Positions 8,726-17,655 of a stretch of 64,000 bases of DNA are shown in pieces. Position numbers and translations under genes: made by a program. Location: assembly GCF_000744255.1 (NCBI RefSeq), contig NZ_JQLO01000001.1, forward strand, positions 62,001 to 126,000, given 5' to 3'. This DNA comes from Carnobacterium divergens DSM 20623. Lineage in GTDB: Bacteria; Bacillota; Bacilli; Lactobacillales; Carnobacteriaceae. The notes under the pieces are model-generated. The model did not search any database, had not been told where the DNA came from, and saw nothing but the letters and a program-made list of their open reading frames with translations. Within the stretch, counting starts at the first letter, position 1, and each line of letters starts with the position of its first letter.

Positions 8726-9307
8726 ATGAAAGATAAAAAACAAAAATTAATCGAAGCAGCGATTGCGATTTTTACGGAAAAAGGGTTAGAACAAACAAAA
8801 ATCTCTGACATTGTTAAGCATGCAGGCGTTGCACAAGGAACTTTTTATTTATACTTCCCTTCAAAATTAGCGATTATGCCGGCAATTGCAGAAGAAGTAG
8901 TGAAAGAAATTTTAGCGGTAGCCAAAAAAGAAGTCAATTCACGAGCAGCTTTTACAGAACAACTCAACCAACTGGTTGAGGTTAGTTTTACTTTGACGAA
9001 TCGATACTCTGAAGTGATAGCTCTGACGTATGCGGGTTTAGCTTCAAGTGATTATTTAACAGAATGGGAAACCATCTATGAACCTTATTATGAATTTGTT
9101 GCTGCTATTTTAGAAGAAGCCATTCAAAAAAAAGAAATGGATGTCACGTTAAATCCTAAACAAATGGCTAGATTAATTATTGGATTAACAGAATCAGCAG
9201 CAGAACAACTTTATTTATATGATACTAAACCAAGTCAACAATTGATTGAAGAACAACAACAAGCAACTGCAGAATTTATTAAACGAGCGTTACGAATAAC
9301 TATCTAA
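8726..9307 (+). CDS. TetR/AcrR family transcriptional regulator
   Basis: 193 residues. The N-terminal helix-turn-helix is clear (AAIAIFTEKGLEQTKISDI then GVAQGTFYLYFPSK, residues ~9-47); the C-terminal ligand domain is helical and family-specific. An AGGAGG site sits 5 bases before the ATG. The gene is followed 18 bases later by an acetyltransferase, giving a two-gene operon under a promoter that carries a palindrome overlapping the -10. Probable autorepressor that also controls the acetyltransferase; the inducing ligand is unknown. Confidence 0.9.
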   Translation: MKDKKQKLIEAAIAIFTEKGLEQTKISDIVKHAGVAQGTFYLYFPSKLAIMPAIAEEVVKEILAVAKKEVNSRAAFTEQLNQLVEVSFTLTNRYSEVIALTYAGLASSDYLTEWETIYEPYYEFVAAILEEAIQKKEMDVTLNPKQMARLIIGLTESAAEQLYLYDTKPSQQLIEEQQQATAEFIKRALRITI

Positions 9308-9325
9308 AGGAAAAGAGGAATAGCA

Positions 9326-9898
9326 ATGATTAGAAAAGCAACAAAAGCAGATGCAGCATCGATTGCGCCGATGATTATGGTGATTCTAGAAGATATGGAA
9401 TTAGATGTTTTTAAAACTTTATCAAGAGAACAGGTGATTGAATTATTGATTGCCGGTATTCAAACGGAAGATTATCGTTACAGCTACAATCATGGCCATG
9501 TATGGGAAAAGAACGGTGAGATAGCTGGGATTGTTTTTGGTTATCCAGGAGCAATTGAACCGCTAATTGATGCACCATTAACAGAAATTATTCAAGAAAA
9601 AGGGTTTGATACATCGATTCAACTATTTACAGAACCAGAAACATTTCCAAATGAATGGTACCTTGATTCAATTGTTACAAAAGAAGCTTTCCGTGGGCAA
9701 GGAGTTGGAACAGAGTTGTTAGCAGCTCTTCCAGATTTTGCTTTAGAAGACGGTCAAAAAGTAATTGGTTTAAATTGCGATCAACAAAACCCGCAAGCAC
9801 AAAAATTGTATGAGCGAATGGGCTTCAAAAAGAACGGTGAAGTGACAATCAGTGGACATCTGTACAATCATATGCAAAAAGAAATAACTGAAAAATAA
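9326..9898 (+). CDS. GNAT family N-acetyltransferase
   Basis: 190 residues. The acetyl-CoA binding motif A is visible as VTKEAFRGQGVGTELLAAL (~residues 113-131), followed by NPQAQKLYERMGF, the usual motif B end. AAAGAGG precedes the ATG. Cotranscribed with the TetR gene just upstream and closed by a terminator, which suggests detoxification or resistance-type acetylation under TetR control. The acceptor substrate is not predictable. Confidence 0.85.
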   Translation: MIRKATKADAASIAPMIMVILEDMELDVFKTLSREQVIELLIAGIQTEDYRYSYNHGHVWEKNGEIAGIVFGYPGAIEPLIDAPLTEIIQEKGFDTSIQLFTEPETFPNEWYLDSIVTKEAFRGQGVGTELLAALPDFALEDGQKVIGLNCDQQNPQAQKLYERMGFKKNGEVTISGHLYNHMQKEITEK

Positions 9899-9935
9899 AA
9901 AAACCGTTAAATCACTTAGTGGTTTAACGGTTTTT
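9897..9935. terminator. Bidirectional terminator
   Basis: CCGTTAAATCAC pairs with GTGGTTTAACGG (one G-T pair) and is flanked by A-run and T-run; it serves the TetR/GNAT operon and the converging gene. Confidence 0.9.
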
Positions 9936-9957
9936 AGTAAGTTTAGAAAAAAGAGTC

Positions 9958-10473
9958 TTAATACGGTTGAAAAGAAATACGGCGATTTCGAACCTTTTGA
10001 GGAAGTCGATTGAGCAATAAATGATCTAGTATTACTGCGATACATAAGCAAATCGGAGCATCTTTAGGATCTTCAATGGATAGGGCGTAAAAGTCTCCAG
10101 TAGGCAAATAACTTTTTTCCATCGTCATAATTAACTGGTGTCCTTTTTTTATTTGGTAATGATGATTGTAAAAATCCCCAGTCACCAGCCAGTGAAGCTT
10201 GCTTACTTTAAAAAAAGGCATTTTTAAGCCGTAATGTTTAGATAAGCTTCCTACTTTTTGATCTGCAAGATACAAATCGAATTTAGGCAAAATTGACAGT
10301 AGGGTTTGCTTTGCTTCAGCAACTAATGTACCGTCAATTTTATATAGATAAAGACCATCGCCAACATTTCCCCATTTTCCAATGAGTAGATAGCAATCTT
10401 TTCCAGACTCGTCTTTAATAATAATACGCTCTTGCATGGATACAAATTGTTGTTTCATATATAAATGAATCAT
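9958..10473 (-). CDS. LURP-one-related (YxjI-like) family protein
   Basis: 171 residues with the beta-rich pattern of the LURP-one-related/Tubby-like family (PF04525): MKQQFVSMQERIIIKDESG at the start, then repeated strands such as YLYKIDGTLVAEAKQ and HYQIKKGHQLIMTMEKS. No signal peptide. A GAGGTGG site precedes the ATG at 10473. The function of bacterial members is not established, though they are thought to bind lipid or membrane. Monocistronic. Confidence 0.75.
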   Translation of the reverse strand: MIHLYMKQQFVSMQERIIIKDESGKDCYLLIGKWGNVGDGLYLYKIDGTLVAEAKQTLLSILPKFDLYLADQKVGSLSKHYGLKMPFFKVSKLHWLVTGDFYNHHYQIKKGHQLIMTMEKSYLPTGDFYALSIEDPKDAPICLCIAVILDHLLLNRLPQKVRNRRISFQPY

Positions 10474-10662
10474 AATTATCCACCTCTATGGATAGAATAG
10501 CACAAAACCAAGATTAAATCAGTTACGAAAAGCATAAGATTTTTTCAATTTTAGGTGTAAAAAAATATTAAAATAACCTAAATATCGTAATGTGTTAGTA
10601 TTCAAATGAGGGAGAATGTGCTAAAGTAAAAAAAGAAAATTTCACGAAATGAGGAAGAGAAG

Positions 10663-11652
10663 ATGAAGTTAATTGCGTATAATGTTCGAGAAGATGAAAG
10701 GAAATATATCGAAAAATGGGCAAAACGCAATAAAATCGAAGTAGCAATGACGGATGCAAGGATTACTGCAGAAACAGCTTTTCTAGCTAAAGGCTATGAT
10801 GGTATTTGTGCGTTACAAACGAGCGCTTATGAAGCAGAAATGTTCCAATCAATAGCTCAATTAGGTATTCACAGTTTTGCAATTCGTTCGGTTGGCTATG
10901 ACAGTGTAGACATCGAAGCTGCTAAAAAAAATAACGTGAAAGTGACCAATGTACCAGGATACTCACCGAGTGCAATTGCGGAATTTTCAGTTAGCCAAGC
11001 ATTGCAATTAATTCGTCGTGTCCCTGCATTTAATCAACGTATGGAAGAGCAAGATTTTCGTTGGAGTGGTTTAATTTCAAAGGAATTGAAGCATATGACA
11101 GTTGGCGTGATTGGCACTGGTCGAATTGGCCAGAGTGCAATTGATATTTATCAAGGATTTGGAAGCAAAATTTTAGCGTATGACGTTTATCAAAATCCTG
11201 ATTTAAAGGATCGCGTTACTTATGTAGAAGAAATAGCAGAGCTTTTCCAACAATCTGATTTAATCACCTTACATGCACCAGCTCTAGAAAGTAATTTTCA
11301 CATGATTAACGAAGCCGCAATCAATCAAATGAAACAAGGTGTTTATCTTGTTAACACTGCACGAGGCAGCTTAGTTGATACGGATGCTTTATTGTCAGGT
11401 TTAAATAGTGGGAAAGTGGCAGGAGCTGCTTTGGATACCTATGAAAATGAAACAGCTTATTTTTCTCATGATTGGCGTGGCAAAACAATAGAAGACACAA
11501 GATTACAAGAATTATTAGATCGTAGTGACGTACTGTTAACGCCACATATTGCTTTTTATACAGAAAAAGCAGTTGAAAATATGGTAGATATTTCTCTAGA
11601 TAGTGTAAAAGAACTTGTTGAAATAGGAAAAAGCAGAAATGAAATTTATTAA
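10663..11652 (+). CDS. ldhD: D-lactate dehydrogenase (D-2-hydroxyacid dehydrogenase)
   Basis: 329 residues, typical length. Reduces pyruvate to D-lactate with NADH. The Rossmann motif GVIGTGRIGQ is near residue 147, and the catalytic triad is visible in order as Arg (NTARGSLVD), Glu (DTYENE) and His (TPHIAFYT). FAIRSVGYDSVD and the long DTYENETAYFSHD stretch favour D-lactate dehydrogenase over other hydroxyacid dehydrogenases such as VanH or D-HicDH. GAGGAAGAGAAG precedes the ATG. A distant inverted pair TTTAGGT...ACCTAAA lies upstream (10550-10582) without a known regulator. Confidence 0.9.
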   Translation: MKLIAYNVREDERKYIEKWAKRNKIEVAMTDARITAETAFLAKGYDGICALQTSAYEAEMFQSIAQLGIHSFAIRSVGYDSVDIEAAKKNNVKVTNVPGYSPSAIAEFSVSQALQLIRRVPAFNQRMEEQDFRWSGLISKELKHMTVGVIGTGRIGQSAIDIYQGFGSKILAYDVYQNPDLKDRVTYVEEIAELFQQSDLITLHAPALESNFHMINEAAINQMKQGVYLVNTARGSLVDTDALLSGLNSGKVAGAALDTYENETAYFSHDWRGKTIEDTRLQELLDRSDVLLTPHIAFYTEKAVENMVDISLDSVKELVEIGKSRNEIY

Positions 11653-11673
11653 CTTTCATTTCTGCTTTTTTTT
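11628..11673. terminator. Terminator overlapping the end of ldhD
   Basis: AAAGCAGAAATGAAA pairs with TTTCATTTCTGCTTT; the loop contains the ldhD stop codon. A- and T-runs on both sides let it also serve the converging pdxK. Confidence 0.88.
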
Positions 11674-11681
11674 ATGAGAAC

Positions 11682-12506
11682 TTAAATTTTATCTTGTTTT
11701 GTTAAACGATAGCCACCATGGAAAACAGGGCCAACATACTCGTTGAAATCAAAGCCACTACGGATTGCTTCTGAAACAAAGTCTTTTGCTTTTAAAACAG
11801 CGTCTTTAACAGAAAGACCGTTTGCTAGTCCAGCAGTAATTGCAGCTGCAAACGTACAACCAGCTCCATGGTTATGGGCCGGGGTGATTTTTTCTGTTTC
11901 TAACACAGTAAATTCAGAACCGTCATAAAAAAGGTCGATGGCTTTATCACCAGCTAAGGCTTTTCCGCCTTTAATCACCACGTTTTTCGCACCCCGTGCA
12001 TGGATTTTTTCAGCAGCTTTTTTCATGTCCTCTAGATTGGTTAATTTACCTAAACCAGATAAAACACCCGCTTCAAATAAATTAGGTGTAGTGATAGTTG
12101 CTAAGGGAATCAACTGATCTCTTAATGCATCGGCACTATCTGGATTTAAGACCTCATCCTCACCTTTACAAACCATTACTGGATCAATCACGATATTTTC
12201 TAACTGATGCGTTTTAATCGTTTCAGCAACTAAGTCAATAATAGGAACCGTTCCAAGCATTCCTGTTTTCATTGCATCGATTTTTCCACCTGCTAAATTT
12301 GTTTTTAGCTGTTCCTTCACGATAGCAACGTCAATTGGAAAGACATTGTGATGCCAATCGTTGTCAGGATCCATGGTAACAATGGTTGTTAGAGCAGACA
12401 AACCATAGGTGCTATATTCTTCAAATGTTTTTAAATCGGCTTGGATACCAGCGCCACCACTTGAATCACTACCGGCAATTGTTAATGTTTTTGGAATAAC
12501 TGTCAT
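11682..12506 (-). CDS. pdxK: Pyridoxal/pyridoxine kinase (ThiD-like PdxK)
   Basis: 274 residues. Ribokinase-fold kinase that phosphorylates B6 vitamers. TIAGSDSSGGAGIQADLKTF at the N-terminus and the anion hole/catalytic motif NHGAGCTFAAAI near residue 217 are intact. The internal text VTMDPDN.W.H.VFPID, VVIDPVMVCKG and the tail FNEYVGPVFHG follow the Bacillus subtilis PdxK pattern more closely than true ThiD, and no thiamine genes are nearby. An AAGGAGG site precedes the ATG. Often auto-annotated as hydroxymethylpyrimidine kinase. Confidence 0.85.
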   Translation of the reverse strand: MTVIPKTLTIAGSDSSGGAGIQADLKTFEEYSTYGLSALTTIVTMDPDNDWHHNVFPIDVAIVKEQLKTNLAGGKIDAMKTGMLGTVPIIDLVAETIKTHQLENIVIDPVMVCKGEDEVLNPDSADALRDQLIPLATITTPNLFEAGVLSGLGKLTNLEDMKKAAEKIHARGAKNVVIKGGKALAGDKAIDLFYDGSEFTVLETEKITPAHNHGAGCTFAAAITAGLANGLSVKDAVLKAKDFVSEAIRSGFDFNEYVGPVFHGGYRLTKQDKI

Positions 12507-12591
12507 TTGGGAATTTCCTCCTTATATATCGGGTGTAGCATAAGTTGTTATTTTATTTTTACGTTAAATCCGTCTTATTGTCAATAGAAAA

Positions 12592-13461
12592 TTATAAGTT
12601 TTCATTGATACTGCGCATAATGGCTTCAGCGACACCATTTTCATTGTTATTAGAAGTCAGGTGTTTCGCATGTTTTTTAACGTCTTCTTCCGCATTTTCC
12701 ATCGCAAAGCTAACACCCGCAACATCTAGCATGGAGACATCGTTAAAATTATCGCCAATTGCCATCACGTTTTCTAATGGAATCCCTAATTTTTTAGCGG
12801 TTCGTTTTAAAGCAATGCCTTTTTGAGCGTTTTTATGATTGATTTCGATATTGTTGATAAATGAAGATGTAATCGCTAATGTTCCTAAGCTTTCAAGTTG
12901 CTCTTTGATTGGTTGCAAGGTACGTTGACCATCATCGCTAAAGGCGATTAATTTTAAAACTTCAATTGACTCATCATTTACAAGTTCTTGATAATCATCA
13001 ACATAGTTAATATTCATTAATTCTAAACGAGCAGCAGCGAGAACAACGCCCATTTTATAAGTGGTATCAGGATTTAAATTGACTAGTAAAGAAGCCACAG
13101 ATTCAATCCGTTTAACTTTACTTTCTGAATAGATTCCTTTTGAAGTGACCATTTCGGCATAGATATTGTGTTCTTTTAATGTTTTTAAAATAGCATGGAC
13201 TGTTGCTTTATCAATTCCGATATTGTCAATAATTTGACCAAATTCATCGTAAACTTGCGCGCCGTTAAGTGTAATCATCGGACAACTAATTCCTACTTCA
13301 GCCAGTAAAGGATGAGCTTCAGTATAGCCACGCCCAGTTGAGACCATAAAACGAATGCCACGACGTTCTGCTTCAGCAATCGCTTCAGCGTTGGTTTTTG
13401 AAATAACCATTTTTTCATTTAACAAAGTTCCGTCCATATCTGATGCAATAAGTTCTATCAT
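12592..13461 (-). CDS. Cof-type HAD-IIB sugar-phosphate phosphatase (YidA-like)
   Basis: 289 residues. HAD motif I DMDGTLL (residues 8-14), motif II STGRGY, and motif III/IV GDNFNDVSMLDVAG near residue 238 with the C2B cap between, all intact. Members dephosphorylate sugar phosphates or flavin precursors in the cytoplasm; the substrate cannot be read from sequence. GGGGGATACATC precedes the ATG. Monocistronic. Confidence 0.88.
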   Translation of the reverse strand: MIELIASDMDGTLLNEKMVISKTNAEAIAEAERRGIRFMVSTGRGYTEAHPLLAEVGISCPMITLNGAQVYDEFGQIIDNIGIDKATVHAILKTLKEHNIYAEMVTSKGIYSESKVKRIESVASLLVNLNPDTTYKMGVVLAAARLELMNINYVDDYQELVNDESIEVLKLIAFSDDGQRTLQPIKEQLESLGTLAITSSFINNIEINHKNAQKGIALKRTAKKLGIPLENVMAIGDNFNDVSMLDVAGVSFAMENAEEDVKKHAKHLTSNNNENGVAEAIMRSINENL

Positions 13462-13660
13462 GATGTATCCCCCAATATGTTAGATTCATTTTAAGTTTAC
13501 CATTAAATGACTGAAAAGAAACTTAAAAAGTTTGATAAAGAGGTTTTTTTACGTTATAAAAAGGAGAATGGCAATTTATAATAATATTAAATAACGATTG
13601 ATACAATACGGTTTTTTTAGTAGAATTTAAGTAGTAGCCTAATTAAAGGAGGATAAAAGA

Positions 13661-14341
13661 ATGAAAGAACTTATTCATAATGAGTGGCAAGAGGTGTTAA
13701 AAGATGAATTTGAAGCGCCTTATTATCAACAATTAAGACAATTTTTAAAAAAAGAATATCAAGAACAAGTTATTTTTCCAGAGATGAACCACATTTGGGA
13801 GGCTTTTGAATGGACGCCTTATGATAAAGTCAAAGTAGTGATTTTAGGACAAGATCCTTATCATGGACCTAACCAAGCTCATGGATTAAGCTTTTCAGTT
13901 CAACCAACAATCAAAACGCCCCCTTCTTTGGTAAATATATACAAAGAGTTGCAATCGGATTTAGGGATTCCTCCTGTGAATCACGGGTATTTGAAAGCAT
14001 GGGCTGAGCAAGGCGTCTTGTTATTAAATACAGTTCTAACAGTTCGAAATGGACAAGCAAATTCTCATCGTGGTCAAGGATGGGAAACATTGACAGATGC
14101 TGTGATTAAAAAATTAAATGAACGAGCAACGCCGATTGTGTTTATTTTATGGGGAAAACCATCTATTTCTAAACTAAAATTAATCGATACAACAAGGCAC
14201 GCAGTCATAACAGCGCCACATCCAAGTCCATTATCGGCTTACAGAGGATTTTTTGGTTCAAAACCTTTCTCAAAAACGAACGAAGCATTAATAAAATTTG
14301 GCGAAACCCCAATCAATTGGCAGCTACCAGAAACTGTGTAA
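13661..14341 (+). CDS. ung: Uracil-DNA glycosylase, family 1
   Basis: 226 residues. Base-excision repair enzyme removing uracil from DNA. The water-activating loop GQDPYHG has the catalytic Asp65; the uracil pocket LLNTVLTV and the leucine loop [13 protein letters not shown] are complete. AAAGGAGG precedes the ATG. It sits directly upstream of pta, an order common in Lactobacillales. Confidence 0.97.
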   Translation: MKELIHNEWQEVLKDEFEAPYYQQLRQFLKKEYQEQVIFPEMNHIWEAFEWTPYDKVKVVILGQDPYHGPNQAHGLSFSVQPTIKTPPSLVNIYKELQSDLGIPPVNHGYLKAWAEQGVLLLNTVLTVRNGQANSHRGQGWETLTDAVIKKLNERATPIVFILWGKPSISKLKLIDTTRHAVITAPHPSPLSAYRGFFGSKPFSKTNEALIKFGETPINWQLPETV

Positions 14342-14505
14342 CACTTTTTGGGTGATACTATATAGAAACTGTATTAGTTTTAATTTAAGAATATTTGTTC
14401 TTTAGGGATTTCTTATAGAAAACAGCTGAAAAAACTGTTATTTTTTTTTTGAATAAGATATGGTAGAATAGAAGAAAATATGATAATTTGCTGGAGGTAA
14501 GTATT

Positions 14506-15486
14506 GTGGAGTTATTTGATAGTCTAAAGTTTAAAATTGTAAGAAAAAAAATTCGTGTGGTATTTCCTGAAGGAACTGAGCCTCGTATTATTGGTGCTGC
14601 TGTTCGTTTAGCATCTGAAGAATTGGTTTCTCCTGTGTTGATTGGGAGTGTTGAAGCAGTTTCTGAAGCGGCTAAAAAACGTGGCTTTAACGTTGACAAT
14701 ATCGAAATCATCGACCCTGCAAATTATGCAGAAATTGACGCTATGGTAGCATCATTAGTTGAACGTCGTAAAGGAAAAGTATCAGAAGAACAAGCTAGAG
14801 AATTATTAAAAGACGAAAATTACTTTGGAACAATGTTGACTTACATGGGCTTAACAGATGGTTTAGTAAGTGGTGCGGTTCATTCAACAGGAGATACGGT
14901 TCGTCCAGCATTGCAAATTATTAAAACAAAACCAGGCGTTTCACGTACAAGTGGTGCATTCATCATGTTACGTGGCCGCGATAACGAAAAATATTTATTC
15001 TCAGATTGCGCAATCAATGTGAACCCAAATGCTCAAGAATTAGCTGAAATCGCTGTTGAAAGTGCAAAAACAGCCGCTTTATTCGATATCGATCCAAAGG
15101 TAGCAATGCTAAGCTTCTCAACAAAAGGATCAGCAAATGCTCCTGAAGCTAAAAAAGTAGAAGAAGCAACAAAAATTGCTCAAGAATTGGCTCCAGATGT
15201 TTTAATTGATGGAGAATTACAATTTGATGCAGCTTATATCGCTTCTGTAGGACAACAAAAAGCACCTGATTCAAAAGTAGCAGGTCAAGCAACTGTCTTT
15301 GTTTTCCCAGAATTACAATCAGGAAACATTGGCTACAAAATTGCACAGCGTTTTGGAAACTTCGAAGCCATTGGTCCAATCTTGCAAGGTTTAAACAAAC
15401 CAGTTTCAGATCTGTCTCGTGGATGTAACGAAGAAGATGTATACAAATTATCAATCATTACAGCTGCACAAAGCTTGATGAACTAA
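14506..15486 (+). CDS. pta: Phosphate acetyltransferase
   Basis: 326 residues from a GTG start at 14506, chosen because GGAGG lies 8 bases upstream and because homologues begin (M)ELFDSLKFK. Interconverts acetyl-CoA and acetyl phosphate, the step feeding acetate kinase. PEGTEPRIIGAA, SGAVHSTGDTVRPALQ and KGSANAPEA are standard Pta motifs. A short-form Pta without the N-terminal regulatory domain. With the PFOR gene elsewhere in this window it would complete pyruvate-to-acetyl-phosphate flux. Confidence 0.96.
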   Translation: MELFDSLKFKIVRKKIRVVFPEGTEPRIIGAAVRLASEELVSPVLIGSVEAVSEAAKKRGFNVDNIEIIDPANYAEIDAMVASLVERRKGKVSEEQARELLKDENYFGTMLTYMGLTDGLVSGAVHSTGDTVRPALQIIKTKPGVSRTSGAFIMLRGRDNEKYLFSDCAINVNPNAQELAEIAVESAKTAALFDIDPKVAMLSFSTKGSANAPEAKKVEEATKIAQELAPDVLIDGELQFDAAYIASVGQQKAPDSKVAGQATVFVFPELQSGNIGYKIAQRFGNFEAIGPILQGLNKPVSDLSRGCNEEDVYKLSIITAAQSLMN

Positions 15487-15545
15487 AAGAGCGTATTAGC
15501 ATAGTGCTAATTAAATGCACTAAACTTAAAATTGTAGAATTTCTA

Positions 15546-15573
15546 TAGAGCGAATCTTTCGCTCTATTTTTTT
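15546..15573 (+). terminator. pta terminator
   Basis: TAGAGCGAA pairs with TTCGCTCTA across a 3-base loop, followed by a T-run. Confidence 0.9.
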
Positions 15574-15741
15574 ATTTTATTTTCTATACACTAGCTGAAT
15601 TCTTTATGTATGAGGTTAGTATTAAACGTTTTTTTTATGATCAATAAGAAAGGATAGAACGAGAAAAAAGAGCTAATCAAATGATGCAAATTCCACATCA
15701 TTGACCGAGCTCAATTAAAATAGTTAAGGATATCAAAATTT

Positions 15742-15771
15742 TAAAAAAACCTAAAATATTAATTTTTTAGG
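15742..15771 (-). terminator. Terminator of the secreted-protein gene
   Basis: On the minus strand CCTAAAA pairs with TTTTAGG and is followed by seven T. Confidence 0.75.
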
Positions 15772-15798
15772 AATGCTTTTTAGTTCTAAGAAGTTTTT

Positions 15799-16278
15799 TT
15801 ATTGCATGTGTATTGTAGCAGACGCATAACTTCTTTCTATTGGTCCGTTACCTTGCCAATCTGCATAGAGGCTAACTTCCAATTCATCATCAATAATATC
15901 TTTGTTGTCTAAAATAATATCTACGCTAGGAATCTGTTCCAAAATACCTGCTGATTTGCTGTAATATGATTTTCCTGTTTGTTTTCCAACTACATCTAAA
16001 TGGCTTTCAAAAACGATACCTGCTACACTATATAAACTATTACCATGTATCTCCACTTGATTTGTATCCATATTTCTCCAAGCTTTGACAGGGTTTGGAT
16101 CTAAATAATCATGTTCCCATTCTCCACCATAAGAATCAACCTTTAATTCTGTGATATTATTTTTTACAGTTGCTTGTTGATTTTCTTGTAATTCTGAAGC
16201 ACCGACACTTTGACCAATCATTGTTGAACTTCCTAAAATAATCATAGATAAACACAGTACTGAAATACTTTTTTTCAT
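15799..16278 (-). CDS. Secreted protein of unknown function (159 aa)
   Basis: The inner of two tandem ATGs (16278) has AAGGAG at better spacing than the outer (16281). A clear signal peptide (KKSISVLCLSMIILGSSTM..., cleavage probably after VGA or nearby) is followed by a ~130-residue mature part with no cysteines. It is acidic, with several aromatic and Gly-rich beta-type stretches (YGGEWEHDYLDP, YSVAGIVFES, SLYADWQGNG). No anchor motif (LPXTG) or wall-binding repeat is seen. I do not recognise the family. It interrupts the usual ung-pta-tsaE neighbourhood together with the next gene, suggesting an accessory insertion. Confidence 0.8.
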   Translation of the reverse strand: MKKSISVLCLSMIILGSSTMIGQSVGASELQENQQATVKNNITELKVDSYGGEWEHDYLDPNPVKAWRNMDTNQVEIHGNSLYSVAGIVFESHLDVVGKQTGKSYYSKSAGILEQIPSVDIILDNKDIIDDELEVSLYADWQGNGPIERSYASATIHMQ

Positions 16279-16582
16279 CATACCTTCTCCTTTTAATATA
16301 AATTTAATTATCATAAATCTATTTTATATTATCATTTATAGAATTTATATAATAGTTAAATAGCACAATAGTGATAAAAATCATCGCATTTGTAATTTAT
16401 AAGTAAAATAAATATTCAAAAATGAAATGTGGTTTAAGTTGTTCATTTAAATGGAGAAATCGATGAATAAAGGTAGCTAGAGATAACTTAAAAAAATTCT
16501 ATTTACCTCATTTCAGTTAAAAGGTATAATGAATGTTATCTAGCGATTAAAAAAATTACTAAAGAAATGTTGAGGGAATTTA
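16279..16582. other. AT-rich divergent intergenic region
   Basis: About 300 very AT-rich bases between the divergently transcribed secreted-protein gene and the 143-aa gene. A TATAAT -10 candidate lies at 16525-16530 on the plus strand, about 50 bases before the start at 16583. No ORF or structured RNA is evident. Confidence 0.45.
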
Positions 16583-17014
16583 ATGAAAGCAAATCCAAAT
16601 TTTTACATTCAAACCGTGAATACAGCAATTACAGATACGGAAGACAATGGCGAACGTTTAAGTGAATACTTTGAAGTGTTACGTGGAGCGTTAGACAAGA
16701 AAGATTTAGCAGCTATTTCAACAGAAGAATTAAGCACCATTAAAGAAAACTTTGCAGAGGGTACCCAAAAATACGTTGCAATCGAAGCAAAATTAAAAGG
16801 TTTAAAAGCACCAATCAAATTATTGGGTGTAAATAGTCAATTATTAAAAGCGTACAAAGAATTTGTTGAAGGCTGTCAAGCAATGACCGACAGTATCGAT
16901 GTAGCGAAGCATGAGGTTGATATCGCAGCCTTTGATCAAGCAGAAAATATGCAAGATCAAGCAACGGGCGCTTTAATGAAAGCTGTGGAACGCATTACAA
17001 AAATGATGTTTTAA
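16583..17014 (+). CDS. Conserved hypothetical helical protein (143 aa)
   Basis: Predicted almost wholly helical, soluble and mildly charged, with no signal peptide and one internal Cys in EFVEGCQAMTDS. The layout (long amphipathic helices, Asp/Glu/Lys-rich, tail VERITKMMF) looks like a small conserved Lactobacillales protein, but I cannot name a domain. TGAGGG precedes the ATG; a terminator follows directly, so it is monocistronic. Confidence 0.75.
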   Translation: MKANPNFYIQTVNTAITDTEDNGERLSEYFEVLRGALDKKDLAAISTEELSTIKENFAEGTQKYVAIEAKLKGLKAPIKLLGVNSQLLKAYKEFVEGCQAMTDSIDVAKHEVDIAAFDQAENMQDQATGALMKAVERITKMMF

Positions 17015-17017
17015 GAG

Positions 17018-17050
17018 AAAAGGTCTATTTTTTAATAGGCCTTTTTTATT
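17018..17050 (+). terminator. Terminator after the 143-aa gene
   Basis: AAAAGGTCTATT pairs imperfectly with AATAGGCCTTTT around a T-rich loop, ending in a T-run. Confidence 0.8.
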
Positions 17051-17166
17051 AGCAGAAACTTCTTATATGGTAAAGAAGTTAATAGAAATTTCTTTAGACT
17101 TTCGTTATACTACTTATTAAAGGATTGAGAACGTTACGTTTCTCCATTTGAAAAGGAGCGGAGCCA

Positions 17167-17634
17167 ATGCGTACAAAACATGCGAAAAACGAAGCAGAAA
17201 CAAAGGAAATCGCTAAAAGCTTAGCGGATTTTTTAAAAGAAGGCAGTGTTCTTTTATTAGAAGGAAATCTTGGTGCTGGTAAAACAACATTTACTAAAGG
17301 CATCGCAGAAGGTTTAGGTATTAAAGAAGTCATTAAAAGTCCAACTTATACCTTGATTCGAGAATACCAATCAGGTCGATTGCCACTTTATCATATGGAC
17401 GTTTACCGTTTAGAAGAAGTGGGCGGAGATGAGTTAGGATTGGAAGAATATTTTCAAGGAGAAGGCGTGTCGATTGTTGAATGGGCGACCTTTATCCCAG
17501 AAGATTTGCCAAAGGAATTTTTAAAAATTAAATTGGTGCCGATGGGGGAAGATTTTTCTGAACGAAATCTTGTTTTTGAACCAGTGGGAGCACAGTACGA
17601 ACAAATAGTAGCTAATTATTTTGAAGATAAATGA
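17167..17634 (+). CDS. tsaE: tRNA threonylcarbamoyladenosine biosynthesis ATPase TsaE
   Basis: 155 residues, family length. P-loop ATPase that works with TsaB and TsaD in t6A37 synthesis on ANN-decoding tRNAs. Walker A GNLGAGKT (33-40), the switch region SPTYTLIREY, and HMDVYRLE are intact, as is VEWATFIPEDLP. GGAGCGGAGCC precedes the ATG. An acetyltransferase gene follows 21 bases later, a conserved pairing in this order (often a RimI-like protein). Confidence 0.95.
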   Translation: MRTKHAKNEAETKEIAKSLADFLKEGSVLLLEGNLGAGKTTFTKGIAEGLGIKEVIKSPTYTLIREYQSGRLPLYHMDVYRLEEVGGDELGLEEYFQGEGVSIVEWATFIPEDLPKEFLKIKLVPMGEDFSERNLVFEPVGAQYEQIVANYFEDK

Positions 17635-17655
17635 TACCAAAAGGAGCGACACACG

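Larger units (their letters stand above)
15487..15798. other. Gene-free stretch between pta and the secreted-protein gene
   Basis: Holds the pta terminator, the converging terminator on the other strand, and between them a compound inverted repeat (15670-15712): GAGCT...AATGATG / CATCATT...AGCTC, with no T-run after it. No open frame with a ribosome binding site was seen. Confidence 0.5.

Noticed and set aside
15799-16278. Possible lactococcin 972-type bacteriocin (GGEWEHDY resembles the G-W-x-H-G-Y start of that family)
   Set aside because: The mature part is about twice as long, the later Ser/Tyr/Trp pattern does not align, and no dedicated immunity/transporter genes adjoin.
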